Assembly (NCBI GenBank): GCA_008711295.1 | Contig: VUYV01000015.1 | Coordinates: 1,569,054-1,633,053, forward strand | Origin: Anarhynchus alexandrinus | Taxonomy: Eukaryota; Chordata; Aves; Charadriiformes; Charadriidae | DNA length: 64,000 nt | Direction: 5' to 3' | Part shown: positions 1-15,100 of the stretch, one piece after another | Numbering within the stretch: position 1 is the first letter of the stretch | Layout: every line of letters begins with the position of its first letter | Position numbers and translations under genes: made by a program | The notes under the pieces: generated by a model | The model's input: only the letters and a program-made list of their open reading frames with translations | What the model was told of the DNA's origin: nothing | The model's database searches: none

Positions 1-2400
1 ATGTGGCATCCAGCAAGAGATAACTCAGTTGGAAGCAGTGGCATCCTGAGCCACCCAAGTATTTCTTCTATAACCTGTCCATTTTCACACTCAATTTTTG
101 CATTTGTCTGCCACCTCATCACAGAAAAGGCAATTACCAGCAGCTATATAAGACCTAACACCAAGCAGAACTACTTGGTCCTCTTTCTTACAGCAAGCTT
201 CCAGCCCAACAGCTTTTCTGAGGTTAGACCACAGGAGATGGGTGCTAAGGCGATTTCAGATTCGCATTCGAGAGAGCAGACATCATACTCAGATTTACTG
301 TATTTTCTTGGGAATTCCCATGCTGAAATATTACTAGATTCTGCCCCCAGGTCAACCTTCACTCCAGGATCAGGCTTGATGTAAAAAAAAACCCAAACAA
401 AAACCACAAAACCAAACCCCACTGAGACTGAATATATGAGAGATTGTGACAGGCCAAATGCAAGGAGACTTCTGCCATCACTGAAGGCTTCACCTTGTGA
501 TTGTGCTCTTGGGTCTGACACCTTCTGGTTGCCTGCAGACTGTACACCAGCTGTATAGCTTGAAATCAGGCTCACTGGGTGTGTGTTATGCAGAGAGGTT
601 GGTCTGTATGGCTATCTTGCGGGAAAGAACAGATGACTCTTCTTACCTATACCTGTACAAACACACTGACTTCCCCATTTGGGCAGAATAGGAAGAATAA
701 ATCTAAATCTGTGAAACTTAAGTCTCCCTACAGTGTCTAATACTTGCTGAAGAAGCCAAAGATACTTTGTGATACTGCACTCGAAGACTCAAAGGAGAAG
801 CTGGCACTCAAAATAGCCCTGCTGCAGGTATAACTGAGGATGCCAGCACCTGAACAGGTAAAGCTCTAACAGTAGTACAGCTGTTATACACACAATTTGT
901 TTCCACTTCAGAAAAAGCAATTTTCCAACTCTATTTGCAAAAATAATAAGAGTTTTGCTGGAGCAGTGGCAGGCGTATTTGAGGCTACTTATTCAAAGTA
1001 TCATGATACATCACTGGCATCTCTGGCAGCACATGTGGAAGTCCTCTGGTTATGTGTGTACAGGCTGACATTCTGGACACCTTCCTTCACTTGCCAGGCT
1101 TCTGGGTCCAGAAGATTGTTTCTTTAATTAAGAACTGCATTAGCCTACAACTTTCAGGGCACTGGGCTATCTTGTCTAGACCATTCTTTTGCCAAGAACA
1201 GTTGGACCAGGTGATCCTTGAGGTTCCTTCCAATCCAGTGTTCTGTGATCTGCAGCATGGTGGTCAATCTAATATTTTGAACTTTCACGACCTGGGTAAG
1301 TAATTTACTTTCTTGAAGCAGATTCACACACAGGCATGTCTATGGAATGAATGGTTGAGCATTAGAGAGTATGATATACTTCTGACTTACCCTGGTCATT
1401 TCTATAGTTCAGTTTGCTCACATTCAAGTAATCATGACCAAAGCATATCCCAGTTTTGCAGCACTTAGCATTAGGCTTGACAGAGTTTCTAAGAACTCAC
1501 CTATTCATTTCTCCATTTGCATACTTACCAAAACATAGCAGATCGCTTTATTTGGTGAAGCAAGCCGTACCATTCGCATCTGCTGAGTGAAGAGATATCC
1601 AAGCTAGCTCTATATATGAACACCCTTTCCTTCAGCCTGTTTTAACTATTTTTAGACAATACTTTAAACAGGCACCATTCATGAGTCAGTGAATGACTAA
1701 TTGCCTTGATTCTCTTCATATGCAAGCCAGGCTGCATGCAAGAGGAAAGCTCTCCTCAAGGGACAGCCAGTCACATGTTCTGTTAAAAACACAGGGCAGG
1801 TCTTGATGCAGTCACCTCTTTCATAAGCAGCAAGGGGAAAGAAGTATTTATAGCATTGTAAGTGTAAACCATAGCACTGTGCTGCAGTGTTACACAACTT
1901 TGCCTTTCTCAGCGCAGGCAGGCAGCAGTTCTTCTGACAAGACTTCTCAAGCTGGCATACTAGTGTTTATTTAAACAAGGGATATAGGCTTCTGGAAACA
2001 GAACTGCAGCACCTAGGAACTGCAGTCGAAGTCTTACCTGTGCTGGCTGCCACGCAGAAGCCAACCAAACACTTATGCAGCCCTGATGCTTCTTTTTCAG
2101 CCACTGCATTACTGATCATAAGCCCTCCTGTTTGGAGCTGGTCACAGGCAGTAAACTGAGGCAGATGCAGGTAACACTTACTCAGCAGTAGTAAGCAAGT
2201 CTGGTGGACTGTACTACTTGTAATCAAAGAGCTAAAAAGAGCAGCACTGTGTCCTAGTGTGGAGACATGATCAGCACTGTATTAGTCTAGATTTATAATC
2301 CCATACTGATACAACTGTTTTATGCATATGTGCAAGTGTCTATAACCCTGTACGAGCCTGCGAGATCTGATACACCTATGCAAACTGCCTCCCTGCCCAG

Positions 2401-2695
2401 CATCACGGAATTTTCAGAGTTGGAAGGGGCCTCTAGAGATCATCTAGTCCAACTCCCCTGCCAAAGCAGGATTGCCTAGAGCACATTACTCAGGACTGCA
2501 TCCAGGCGGGTCTTGAAAATCTCCAGAGAAAGGGACTCCACAACCTCCCTGGGCAGCCTGTGCCAGTGCTCTGTCACCCTAACCGTAAATAAGTTTTTCC
2601 GTGTATTTGAACAGAACTTCCTATGTTCCAACTTGTGCCCATTGCCCCTCGTCCTGTCATTGGGAACCACTGAAAAGAGACTGGCATCCTCTAGT
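2401..2695 (-). mobile_element. CR1 LINE 3' fragment (5'-truncated)
   Basis: Read on the minus strand, this is the end of CR1 ORF2 (NDRTRGNGHKLEHRKF and [11 protein letters not shown]) followed by the short 3' UTR, ending near 2401 with the typical CCAACTCTGAAAATTCCGTGA tail region. The copy lies in UBE2R2 intron 1 in the sense orientation. It is a dead 5'-truncated insertion, as most CR1 copies are. Flanks on the left (1-2400) show no gene. Confidence 0.9.
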
Positions 2696-3180
2696 CCACT
2701 GCAGGAACCAGCACTCCGCCAGCAGGAGTGCTGTGAGCACTAGCAGCAGCTACTGAGAAGCCTATGTTTGAGACACAAAAGCATATTTTCAAATTATTGC
2801 ATAATGATGCACCTGTCAACTCCATTGCCCTAAGCTACTTCAAACATATCTAGTTTAAAGTTTAAGCTAAAATAAGTACATTAGCCGATACATACCCATC
2901 CTTGCTCCTCAGGCTATTGTTTCTACGGTAACAGGTTTGGGGCGGGTTTTTTTTGCTAGCGAGGAGCCAAATTCAAGAGGCATTCAGCATTCTGTCACTC
3001 TCTACCTCTTTTCACCCCTGCCTTGTGCTTTAGATGATTTGGATCTCGCAGCATTACAATCAGTGTAGCTTTACTCAGGAGCAGCAACGACTAGGCTGCC
3101 AGTAAACTGCACTGCAAGGGATAAGAATTAAAGAAAGATGAATCCTAGCTCAGACCTCAGATTTAGTTTTTTGAAACAAG

Positions 3181-3197
3181 ACACACACACGCACACC
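3181..3197. repeat. Short (AC)n tract
   Basis: A run of AC dinucleotides with one GC interruption, followed by a C-rich stretch. It is short and of little weight. Confidence 0.6.
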
Positions 3198-6100
3198 CCC
3201 AACCCAAATTCCACACATTATTGAAGTGCTAAAGTCTCAGTTTGAGCTTTGGCCTTCTAAGGAAAGGGAGCCCAGTTCAAAGGATACATTCAGTTTAATT
3301 ACTTCTAAACACAAACACCCATAGTAAGTCAAAAAACAAAACACAGACAGATCACTGAGGCCCACAGAGCATTAAGCTGCGACTTCTCACACTACAAAGT
3401 ATTCTTGCTTGGGCTGGGGGGCAAAAGCAGCAGTCGCCAGCCCAAATCTCCCACAGTACCAGCCCCTGCAAATATACATGTAACAGTCCCTTACACCAGG
3501 CAGAAGACTAGCTCTTGCACTGAATGTCTGCTTAAAAAAAAAAAATAAGGCAGATCAGACAGCACCACTGCTGCAGTCACAAGGACTAGATACTCAACTG
3601 CTCTGGCCTTCAGTGGCTCCAAAGTACTGCTGTTGTTTGAACCACATCCAGCGTTGCCTTGTGTTAGGTACCATATAGACCTCACACTCCCAATGTGGCC
3701 CTAAGGGAACAGTTACTGAAGAACACCTCCCTTCACACACAGTCATCTTCTGCAGATCTCCAGGAAGTCACCTCCCTGCTATAACCATGCTTCATTTAAA
3801 AAGCTAATTACACATTGGCTGTTCTTGATGATTGTTAGTGCACGGATGTTTAAAGAGACATCTTTCAGGCCAGATGGATACACAAGTACAACACTGAAGT
3901 GAAACCTAGGATTGATATTTCTACCTATGTTCCAACTAGATGCCACATCAATGACTAATATGACATCTAGATAAAGCCAGAATCCTCAGTTTGCTGAAAT
4001 ACCTCCTGAAAGAGCCAGCAAAAGGGTGCAAAGCAGGTTGAGTCATCTGCAGTGCAGCACAGATATTTAAAGTACCCTTTATACTTCTGATAAAAGCAGA
4101 ACTAGTGCAATTGAGCTAAGCTTGGTACAAACATCCTTGAAATTCAAACTTGCACGTAATTAATTTTAACCATTCACATTAAATTTGAAGGCATACAGGG
4201 TAAGAGTAGCAGTCAGGAAGAACCACTTCAGACTACTTCAGGTCAAGAGGATTTCAAGGTCAAGACAGAAATTTAATGAGACAGATGTAAGATGAGAATA
4301 CAGGCAAGAGATCCGATCATCTGGACAGAGAAAGCTGGATCTTGTAAAAGTTTCCACTAACTTTTCTACAACTGTGTGACTAAAAGCAACCCTTAAATAG
4401 GCAATACTGCATAGTGTTAGAGCTATCAATACCAACAAAGGAACTGGGGGGGAAATTAAAACTCATTTAATTTTTCTTCCTGTATTTAAGCATGTCATAG
4501 ATATTATTCTTGATTCAAAGTGGCACATCTGACTTAACATCAGAAAAAAATTTTGTGACAGGTAAGTAACCACCCATAAGTGGCATACCAGGGAAGAGAA
4601 GACAAGACCTATGGTAGATTGACAAGTCTGCTTTTAGTGAGAACTGGAGTGTGGATGAAGAAAAGCCTCCAAAGACAACTGTGAGGGAAAAAAAAAAAGG
4701 AAAAAAAAGAGAGCAGTCTAAGTTGAGCAACAAGATAAACTGCAGTAGCAGACTGACAGTAAGAGCTCTTCCAAGAGGTACTGCATCTATGGCTATGGAG
4801 ATTTGTAGGAACAGATGACACCTCAAGGAAAAAAGAAAAAAAAACAGTAGAGAGTTTCAAGAGCAAGTTTTTACTTTGAAACATCGCTTTCTACTTAGAT
4901 CCTTCTGGTATCTACCTTTTGGTGAATTTTGAGCAACTTTCCAGCTTCGCCCTTCCTTTTTAAGGTTGTGAAGTTTAAGAACACTAGCTGAATGCTACAG
5001 AAACAGACAAAAAAATAACTTTCCAGCAGGTCCTCATGTGTATGCCAGCAGCCACACAGTGTCTTATTTTGAAGCCTCCACAGAAACAAGTCATGTTGCT
5101 TTCCTGCAGACTCATCTAAAAGCTCCTCCACTTTCTAAACAGAAAGTATCTGTGACTACAGAGATCACTGATGCTTCATCTACAAAAATGCACACTGTGT
5201 CTCCAATAGCTCTGGTGCAGTACTCCAGCATACCACCATGCTCAAAAATTGTAGCATTCTCATGGTCAGTTTGGGAACTGGATCATCTCTTACTCCATTC
5301 AGATAAAAATGATACCCACATACCTGCAAAAAACTAAGACCTGAGCACAGGACTTGGTCATATATGGAATAAACTGAGGCTACCAAAACCCAGGAATGGC
5401 GAAGAAGAAAAAAATCACCCATATCTGTATGCTAGCCATGATCCCATCATGATATTCTTTCCTGTCCTATAAGACTAATTTTTGAAAACTTAATGTTGTT
5501 CAGCTGTTTGATCAGAGCCTGTATCTGAGACACACTGTATCTGATGTAAGATGCTACACCCTAGCAAATTATGATGCAGTAACAATCAATTTGCAGCAAA
5601 AGCTGACAGTGTTTTGAGAATACAAGCATAAGTACAGCCTTTTCACGGGAAACCTACCCCAGGCATACACGGAAATGTCTGAACCCTAAAAAAATTTTGT
5701 TTGGTAATTATAGCCTTATCTATGCTGGGATAAAATATGTTGATGTTAAAAGAAAATTATTTACTCACACTCATCATTACAAATATTTTCATGCTTGTTT
5801 TTTCCAATTATTTGCAAGCAGTACTACAAGCTTCTAGTCAACATCCCTTTAAAGTTCATCAGTAGTTAACGATCAGTAACTATTTCAAATTGATGATTCA
5901 GGTTGAACCATACCATCAAGAGAATGACTGATTACTTTGATTTAAAAAATTAATTCATTGCTTGTAAAGAGGTGTTGCACTGACAGATTCAGACATCTGC
6001 ATACTACTTAAAGCATGAGCTGCTTCCTGACACAGAAACGGATCCAAAGCATGACTTGGAGGAGCCTCTAGTGGCGATAAAGTAGATGTGATTATGAATT

Positions 6101-9100
6101 AACAGATGCTCAAGCATAAGCTAACAACCTTGCTGGTATTCACAATAGCCTACAGATGCATTACTCCTAGTCAGATTACCAGCAATCAGCATCTGAAAGC
6201 CACATACACGCACTTGGTACTAAGTATGATGATTTAAATAGTGCTCTAGCTACAAGTTTTACCTTGCCTTGATTCAATAAGGGAAGAAACCAGCTTGCTT
6301 CTTGTCCTCTTCAGCTTGTAGACAACATTTAGTACACAAACTGAAGACTTCTGAAAGTTTGCTAGAACAGGGAGCAGCATCCATACCTGATTTTTGCATC
6401 ACATTACACACTGACAGAGTGAGACCACTTTTTTTTTTAAGCAAATTGTGTCTATGCACACAGAGAGTAAGGATGTTTAAGATTTGCACTGCAGAAACAC
6501 ACCCTTTGAACAATTTTACACAGACATTAGAGTAGTATCTTCCATAGGTACCAAGACTGGAGAACATTTTGCTGATGGAAAAGGACTTTTCCAGGGCATG
6601 ACCTTTGTTTGACAGTATCAACTGGAAGCAGTTCTGTTTGCACTCCATGTGGCAAGCCTGAGAGCGGGTATCATTAACTACGCAGTTTCTCCAATCTTGC
6701 AACCTGTTGCAGCCACACCGATGTAGCACATAAACTGGAAAGCTGCTTTCACTCTTTCAGGAAGCCCTGAAACATTACACTTTTTGATAAGCCTTAATAC
6801 TGATGTAGCACTTTCTTCAGCCTAGCACAAAAGAAAAGCAAACCCCCCACATTTGGCGATTTGCCTGCATCCACTCACATACCATTTAGGTGCCAGTAAG
6901 AGCCCTTAAAGAATGGGAGGACTCAAAGGCTCATCTGGCATCAGGTACTGAACAAAACAGCCAACTTCTGTTGGTAGTTAAAAGGTTCAGACACTGAAAA
7001 CGTTAATGCTGTTTCAGCACTTTGCAACAACAACTGCAGACTAGACACTGTCAAAGTACTTCAGAGGTTTGGTTTTTAGCAGCTGAAGATTTGTCTGACA
7101 GCTATAGTTCTCCATCTTCCTTGTGACTCCATCTGATATGCAGAGTAAATCTCCCCTTCAACAGAATCGATGTTGATTTTTTTTTTTTAATACTACCAAG
7201 AGTCATACAGCTGTTTGCAAACTAACTTAAAAGCCATCTACACATGATCAGTACGTTTACAGTAATTGCCACTTGTCAGGGTTTGCTTTAGAAGACCTGG
7301 ATACAATGAAATAAAAAGCAAGCCCTCAAGGCATTCTCTGCCTAATAATACCTAAAAAAACTAAGCATCATATATTATTTAAATTATAAATATAATAAAC
7401 CATGCTGCTGTGTTAGATCTCTAGATGAAAATTATACTGCAAATTGACTGGAAGTCAAATACAATTTCTTTCCCCCTATGTAGCCTACAAAGCTATACTT
7501 TTACCTGGTTACAATTATATTCCTGCATGGAATTTGTTTCCTGAAAAAAAAAAAAAAGCCCAGAGTTCTCCAGATGCTACTGTGGAGCGAGCATGGAGAT
7601 GTGCATTTAAGAGCATTGTATGTCTTGGCAGATTGTGGAGGAGATCACAGTATTGACTGGGATGGGAGAACACTGCATGGTGACCAACAGGAATCAACTG
7701 TTTTCCTCTACCTGCTTTATTCTGCGCTCCACGCAGCTGTGTTTCTGTAGAGGAGCAGCTACATGCTGGAAATTTTAGTGAAAAGAAGCCTTATGTTATA
7801 CATATGCTTTCAGTTTTAAAAGTATCTAGCCATACAAGGGGCAATAATGGAACATAACAGCTCACAAAAAGCATCTAAACACCCCGTCATATTGCAGAGT
7901 TTCAAGCAACGTGTGGAAGCGGTGCCTGCACTACAAGGGTGGTGGCATGGGGGACAACTGCAGGAACTGATTCCAAGCACTTCCCCAGAAAAAAAAAATC
8001 CCATGCAAGTTCCCTTTGTTCCCATTCTTGGACATCCAGCATTATTCACTAGAACCACTGCTCAGCCCCTCCTACCCCACCTTGTCCCAGTTTTCATAGC
8101 CTCTAAGGAAAAGTGTTTCCAGCGAGCAAAATGGTCTCCATCAGAGGCTGCAAGAGCAGTAGCCTTCACTGGCACTGAAGGCAGTCTGGGAAGTGGAGTA
8201 TCAGATCAAAGAGCCTCCCTTGCTGTACCAAAAGGGTTATGCATTTCCCAGATCAGTAGAATTTGCCTCTGCATCCCTCCAACCCTGAACTGGCCCTGTG
8301 CAGTGAAGATTATGCACCTCTTAGGAACAGCTCCGACAATGCCTATAAAGTACCCCAAGGCGGGATTTCGGGTGATCTGTGTAAGACATTTACGTGCCCA
8401 TTGCAAAGAAGGATCAACAGCCAGTGACCCTGGCCACACCACCACACATTTTCTGCATCAGACACACAAACAGCTCAACCAAGCAGCACAACCATCTCTG
8501 AAGACCTCTGCATATCTGACCCTTAAAATTACTCCTGCCTGCTCAGCATTGTACTGATTTACTGTTGGTTCTGGTGCAATACAGAATAACCCCCAGGTGT
8601 CCAAAGATACTCTGCCTTTAACTGTCCCACTGGAAGCAGAAGTTTACTCCATGCTACTCAAAGCACAAGGCCACCATGCTTGCTTTTTTAATGCCAAACA
8701 CCTCAAACTCAACAACTCTCAGACCTTAAAGGACAAAGTGGTTCAACAAAATGGCCCATGTTAACGCAGCATCTTTTCCTATGCACCAAACTCACAGACA
8801 ATAACATCACTCGCATTCATTTTAATGTTCACACAAGAACTATCATCTTGAACTTGTTAAAATTAAGGAAAATCCTCACACTGCTCTTATAAATGGGTAC
8901 AAATTTCTTGGAAGTACAAAAATAAAATGGCAATCCCCCGCTTTTTTTTTTTAAAAAACACTTTAGTGCACCTGAACACACCCCAACACAATGCTTATAT
9001 TCTAACATGAATATCTCCTTACTATAAAGATGCTTTGCAGTAATAGAGCAGCTTTCATCACCTGCATGGCAATAGCTAAGCAATCACACAAAGATAAGAG

Positions 9101-12100
9101 AAACCCTTTTAACTCCCACTTTGCACCCACCTATTAGTACAGTCATGAATACCTACTCTAATTGGACTGCCTTCAGAGCTTTCCAGAAAGCTTAATTATC
9201 ACCTTTGGCATCAATTAGGTCAGCAGAAGTTGTTGCTTTCTGAAACCTGCTGGAGAGCAAGACAGCTCACTTACTGCTGTCATATGAGTTTACGAGAGGA
9301 AATCAAAGCCACTACTATCCCAGTAACTAACAGAATCCACATATAGTATCTATGACATCAATTATAGATGTTTTTGTTTCAAGTTAGATTTAGAATCAGA
9401 GGAAGCGAAAAAAAACCCACCTTTCTCAACAAGGATTTCCCTCTCCCAAACAGGGTACCTTCAGCTACAGATTTTTTGATGCTTGATCTCATCTCTTGGC
9501 CACACTGCTGCTGAAGGGCTTTAAAGTGTATAAACTTTAGTCCATTATCAATATCACCAACATTAAATACATGCGCTCAAACTAGGTTTTAGCAGCAGGA
9601 TAAGGACCTGTCTCTCAAACAATCTGCAATTCGAGACACTCAATACGGTTCCAAATTAGCATGCTATGCTTTCAAGTTTGGAAGAGTCAACCCCTCCACC
9701 CCCCCAATTATCACCACAAATGGCAAGAGATTTCCTACAAATTCTGGTTACAGAAAGTATGCAAGTCTTGTTCTGAAGGTTACTGTTCAGTATTCACTAT
9801 GTGAAAAGAGAAGCGCTAAAAAGAAAAAAAAACAACACTTTTCAAGGGATTTTTTGATATTCTCAACATTTGAAGTGCTCAGGTCAAAGCTTGCTAGCTT
9901 TCAGCATCAGTATTGAAGTAAGACATCATACAACTCATCTGGGTATAAAAAAAATAAATATCAGAATGCTTGACAACTTACCCCCTTTGTCTCATTTTAA
10001 GACAGACAACATTTACACTAATATACAGCATTGTCAGCAATCCTTAACCTTTTTAACAGGATACATGAGAGCTACACAAGTAGATGACCCGCATCTACCA
10101 TAGAAAACAGAGCAAATGATAAAGATGCCTGCCCTTGACTGCATCATCAGTCTTCATGTGCTACAAAATAAATTACATCATACTGATTTTGTTCATCCTT
10201 TCCACATACTGTACACTCCAAACAAACCTGTGATGTCAGTTGACTAGACAACACTGACAACTTAGTCAATGAATCCAAGAGCAAACGGGGAACAACACCT
10301 AATCTGTTCGTGGCTTCTGCTCCGGTATCCCAGGAAACCAGCTGCAGCTGCTTGGTTCAAGTTGTGCACTATGGCAAAAATGTCTGCAATCCAGCTCTAA
10401 CAACCGGCATTTCTACAACTGCTAAGTAGTGTTTATAAAGCAGAGCAGCAGCTCCTCTATAGAATCTGGAGCATGAGCTGCACATGCAGAAGCACAGTCT
10501 GTCTGGGGAGTCAGGGCACTCCCACCTCAGAAATGTTTTGGCTCAGTCACCAGCCACTTACCACATGAGATTTGCAGGAACATCAGTATAAAACCTAGCT
10601 CACTTGCACAGAGCAGCCTCGTGAAGTATGGGAGCTTGCGATGCCAGGGTATCCCAAGCTAGATGGTCACTCAGTTCCCTTCCTTGAAACCAACCCTAGC
10701 AACTCCTTGGTTATCTGACTCAAGAGAATTTCCTTAACTTCATTAGACACATTTAGCCCTTTCCCAAAATGTAAGCAAAAAGCATCAGCTAGAAGTTTTT
10801 CTACCTGGCAGTATCTCATCTGTAATTTCAATGTCCTAACAGCCCTAGTCTCCTCCAACTAAACTATTAGGTCATTAGCTTCCAGAATAGTCTAAATAGC
10901 CTAGTATAGTCTAAAAATCAAAATTTGTTTCAGGTACTATGTGTGCCATTTTAGTCTGCCACTTCATAGCCTTGAAGCATTTATCTGTCTGTACAGGGAA
11001 GACACAGAGAAGACAGCAAACCAACTACCCACACTCCAGAAGTCAGCATTTAGACTCTTGGATTCTTCTCAGAGGATGCCTTTCAGAAAGCCGTATTCAG
11101 TCCAATATTATTTTTCAGTGTGCTACACAGTTCAAGTGGTACTTGCCAAACTGCTATAATGCAAAATAAAAAAGGCTGTGGGGGAAATTAAAATTGACAA
11201 GGTTAACTGAGAAATTCAGTCAGTCACTTATCTTCCTGCTAACCTGAAAGATCAGGAGTGCTAAGCTGCACTGTGGTATTCTAAATCAAAATGCTCTGCG
11301 TGACCCCAGGTAAGCCACCAGTGTCCACCTCTGGGGGAGAGGCTGCCACTCTACACATGACTTTCAGCATCTCATCTGCATGTGCTGCTAATTGTTCACA
11401 CAAATGCCTATATTCATTTACAAAGGATTACCAAACCATGTTTAAAGCCTTTCTTTTGTTGCTCTGTTCCTCCCCATCAAAATACACAATGCAAGTTCAG
11501 CTGCCTTAAGTTTTTAATTAAAACCTACCAGGCAGTATCAGGGACAAAACAGTGCACTGAGCAGGCATAAGCAATTGCGATTTAGTGCATAAATGAGTAT
11601 TGGGAAGGACAACAAATTAAAATATGACAGTTTGATTCAAATACCAAGTATTTGGAAGTAACCTCATATTAGTGCCAAAACCAGATTTGGAGATTCTTTC
11701 AAGCTGATTTTCTATGCAGTCAGCTTCACTGTACAGCAGCATGAAGAGACTGTCAACAGTGAGGACGCCTTTTAAAAACAACAGAAAATGTTACAGTGAA
11801 CTCATCACAGCACTGAGGAAGCTCAAGGAGTACTAGATGGTGAGCACAGGTGGAAAGTAGTTTTAAAAAGAGACTGAATATGTGGCTTGGACTTCTCAGT
11901 TGAGGAGAGAGACTTCAATTCCAAGAAGGTAGTGCAAAGAGGTCGCAGCACCCTTGTAAACTTTGTTAGAGTTATCCAGGAGAAGTGATGCTGGAAAATC
12001 TTGGTACTGCTATCTGATAAACTTCTATTGAACTAAGTTCAAAATATCTCTAGAAACCTGGACTTGCATCTGTATTTTTCCCATTAATGACAATGTCCTC

Positions 12101-15100
12101 TTTCCCCAGCTGTCTTTGAAGAACATCACATTATCTTCTCAGTATCAAGCTTGCTCACTACCAACATGCCTTCTCTCCACCATTACAGACATCTGAAGTA
12201 GCAGCTATTGCAATGCTCACATGTACAGTTATGCTTGTGCTCAAACGGCTGCAGTGTACCAACTGCTAAGGGAAACAGGACAGCACTGGAAGCTCAATGC
12301 CAAAGACAGTCCCAGAGCTTGTTTAGATTTATAACCTTTAAAAAAAGCGAGGACGAGCAGGTAATCTAACAGCAGCTGACCCGTTAGACATGGAGCAGGA
12401 CAGCTCAGGGTCCTAACCGAGTACCACAGTGAACGTGTTGTCACATTAGGACACAAGTGGAAATCAGAATTATGATGTTGAACAGATTATTAAGAACCAG
12501 ATGAATAATGACAGTGTGGGCAGCATTGTCACTCGCATTTGAACCCCCCAAAACTAGAAGTGCATCAACTGTTGTTTCCTACTTCTTACACTCAACTGTA
12601 GGTCTAATAAATCCTCAGTGTTATAGCTTAAGAAATACCTTAGCATCCAAACACTATCAGCTCTAAGCAAGAAGTAAAGAACGAACCAGCAGAGTGCACA
12701 GCAGAGGTTCCTCCTCTCACCCCTCTTGGTACCACAGCCAGCACCACTGTCTGTGCCGCCAGGTAACAAATTAGCCAGAAACTCCCTCATTTTTAACTTA
12801 AATGGTTTATTTTGGAAAAAGTGACCACTTAGACCTTTTTTACTGGAGTTAAGCATCAACAGTTTAGGCAGGACACACTTAGATCTAGCAGCCACTTGGT
12901 TCTTTCAATAAGTGCGGGATTGCATGTGCAGGAAAAAATCTCAACCAGGAGCCTTTAGCTACTGCTGAAACCCTGCACAAATGCCCGTTACCTTTCCTAG
13001 TAGAAAACTCATGACAGCACAATTTTGTATACCATCAGTTGTGGTTTGAAGTGTTGATAATCTGAAAACTGCATACATATAGTCTATCAGTACTCTCCTA
13101 CTCTGGTAAGGGAAAAAAAAAAAACCAACAAAAAAACCCCATAGCCAGTGTTTTCCTTCCTTTTCCATCCTAATTCCCGAGCAATATCTTGGCAGCTGTA
13201 AGGCAGGGGATGGAAGCAGGGAAAAATAATGTAAGCAAGTTAAATTACTGACCTACTTGCTTGTTTAGTGATAAAGATAGCCAAGCCAGCAATTTTCGAC
13301 CAGACTTAGTGACCACCTGATTTACAATGTAGATTTTAAAATTATGGCTTCAGCAGCACATGTACCTCTATGGAGCATGTCATTAGCATCCCGCGTTTAA
13401 CTTTTTGGGAGAGTGGAAGCAGCAAGCACTCACTCACCAGAAGGCAGCTCTTACACAGCCTAGTTACAGCAGAAAAATCACCCGTTGCCACCCTTTGGAG
13501 TATGCTGGGCTTTCAAGACAGCTCTAATTTACTTATATTTGCATACCACAAGATGTACAGTAACCATCATTTTTGCAGCTCGTTAGTAGCCACAAACCCC
13601 TTATTGCATTTGTGGGCTGGGTTAACTTTGCAGGTTTGCGAGCACCCAGCAAGTCACAGCCTCATTGTACTGGACATTACACAAGCAGTAACACATATCT
13701 CGCCCTTAAAATACGCCAACAGCGCTGACTGCCTCCTGCAAAAGGGGACACGTTTCAAAATATGCTCCTTTACTCTCATTACGCAGGGATTAGCCTCATT
13801 TGAGCGCCAGATTGTTTGCTGCTCAAGTTACTCGGCAATATTTTCAGCTAGCCTCTTCCCAACAGCGAGTCTTATCAATTTATGAAAGCAGAAAAAAGAA
13901 GAATCAGATGCTGAAACGAACACCTGGCCACTAGCTACAAAGTCAGTTCCAGGTGCTTTTAAAAACACCACACCAAAAACAACCAACCCAAAACCTTTGA
14001 GTCAATTTGGGCTTTGTAGGAAAAAGTACTTTCTCCTGCTGGCAAGATGGCTCTCGTGCTAGAAACAAATACAGTGGCAGCTTTGCTGCAGATCCAGTAT
14101 ATTTTATGGCTTCAAAGTGTTTCAAAACAAGTATCTGGAAGACATCTACATAATTAACTGTTGTTTAGTGTTGCTCAGCAAAGTCATGTCATCTTTTCAA
14201 GATAGAAAGACTGCAGATATACAAAGGTTGAACACAGTGGCTGTTTACAGCCCCTTATTAACTGCAAGTGGGACAGCATTTCAGGATCAGCACTCCTGAT
14301 CTTTCTCAGAGGGAAAATCAAGGAGTCAGATGCTGGGGAAGTGACCTCAGGAGTACCCAAGCAATGACATACGCAGCACAAGCTCCTTCGTGTTTGCTGC
14401 AATGCTGCCCAACCTTTCAGGGTACTAAGTCTGCGGACACCAGATTTCATATTTCACATATGGCCATTTCACTGGCTGCAGCCATCAGGATTAAAATGCT
14501 GTCATTCTCCTATCAGCAGGGAAAAAAATAAATTTTCTCCGCAAATCTGAAGCAAGGTAACCCATACCGTGCACTAACCCATATGTGCTGCAGTGTTCAC
14601 ATCCACTGTACAATCACTTCTGCACTGGGCATTACAGCCTATATTAGAGCAGAAGCATAAAAAAACCCTTATAATCTCCAAAATAAACATACAAGGCAGC
14701 ATATCTAATTACATTTAAGCTCATTTGCTTTTTTACTGTGAACAGCTAGCTTTAAACACAGCTAGGGCAATATCAGAGTAATGATCATGGAAGTCTGCAT
14801 CACTAGTTCATTACCCTTACAGCTCAGTAGTTTAACACAAAAAGCCACAACAGCAAGATTTTTAATTTGCAAATTAAACACTGACTGATCGACATTCTTG
14901 TACATGTTATCATAGGACATTAAAGTTGCTTTCAGTGTGAAATGTATTTAAAATCACAGCTTCATCCAAGAGACAACTGAATATGGCAAACTAATGAGAA
15001 AATTTCACTGGAAAAACCTAAGAATATGCAAAAAACCATCAGTTAATGACAAAGTGTTTACAAGGATGGATTTTAAAGTCGTCTTCTTGCTACACTGAAA

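Noticed and set aside
6274..6729. 151-codon Cys-rich frame on the minus strand
   Set aside because: It begins at GTG rather than ATG, lies in intron, and the Cys spacing matches no family I know.
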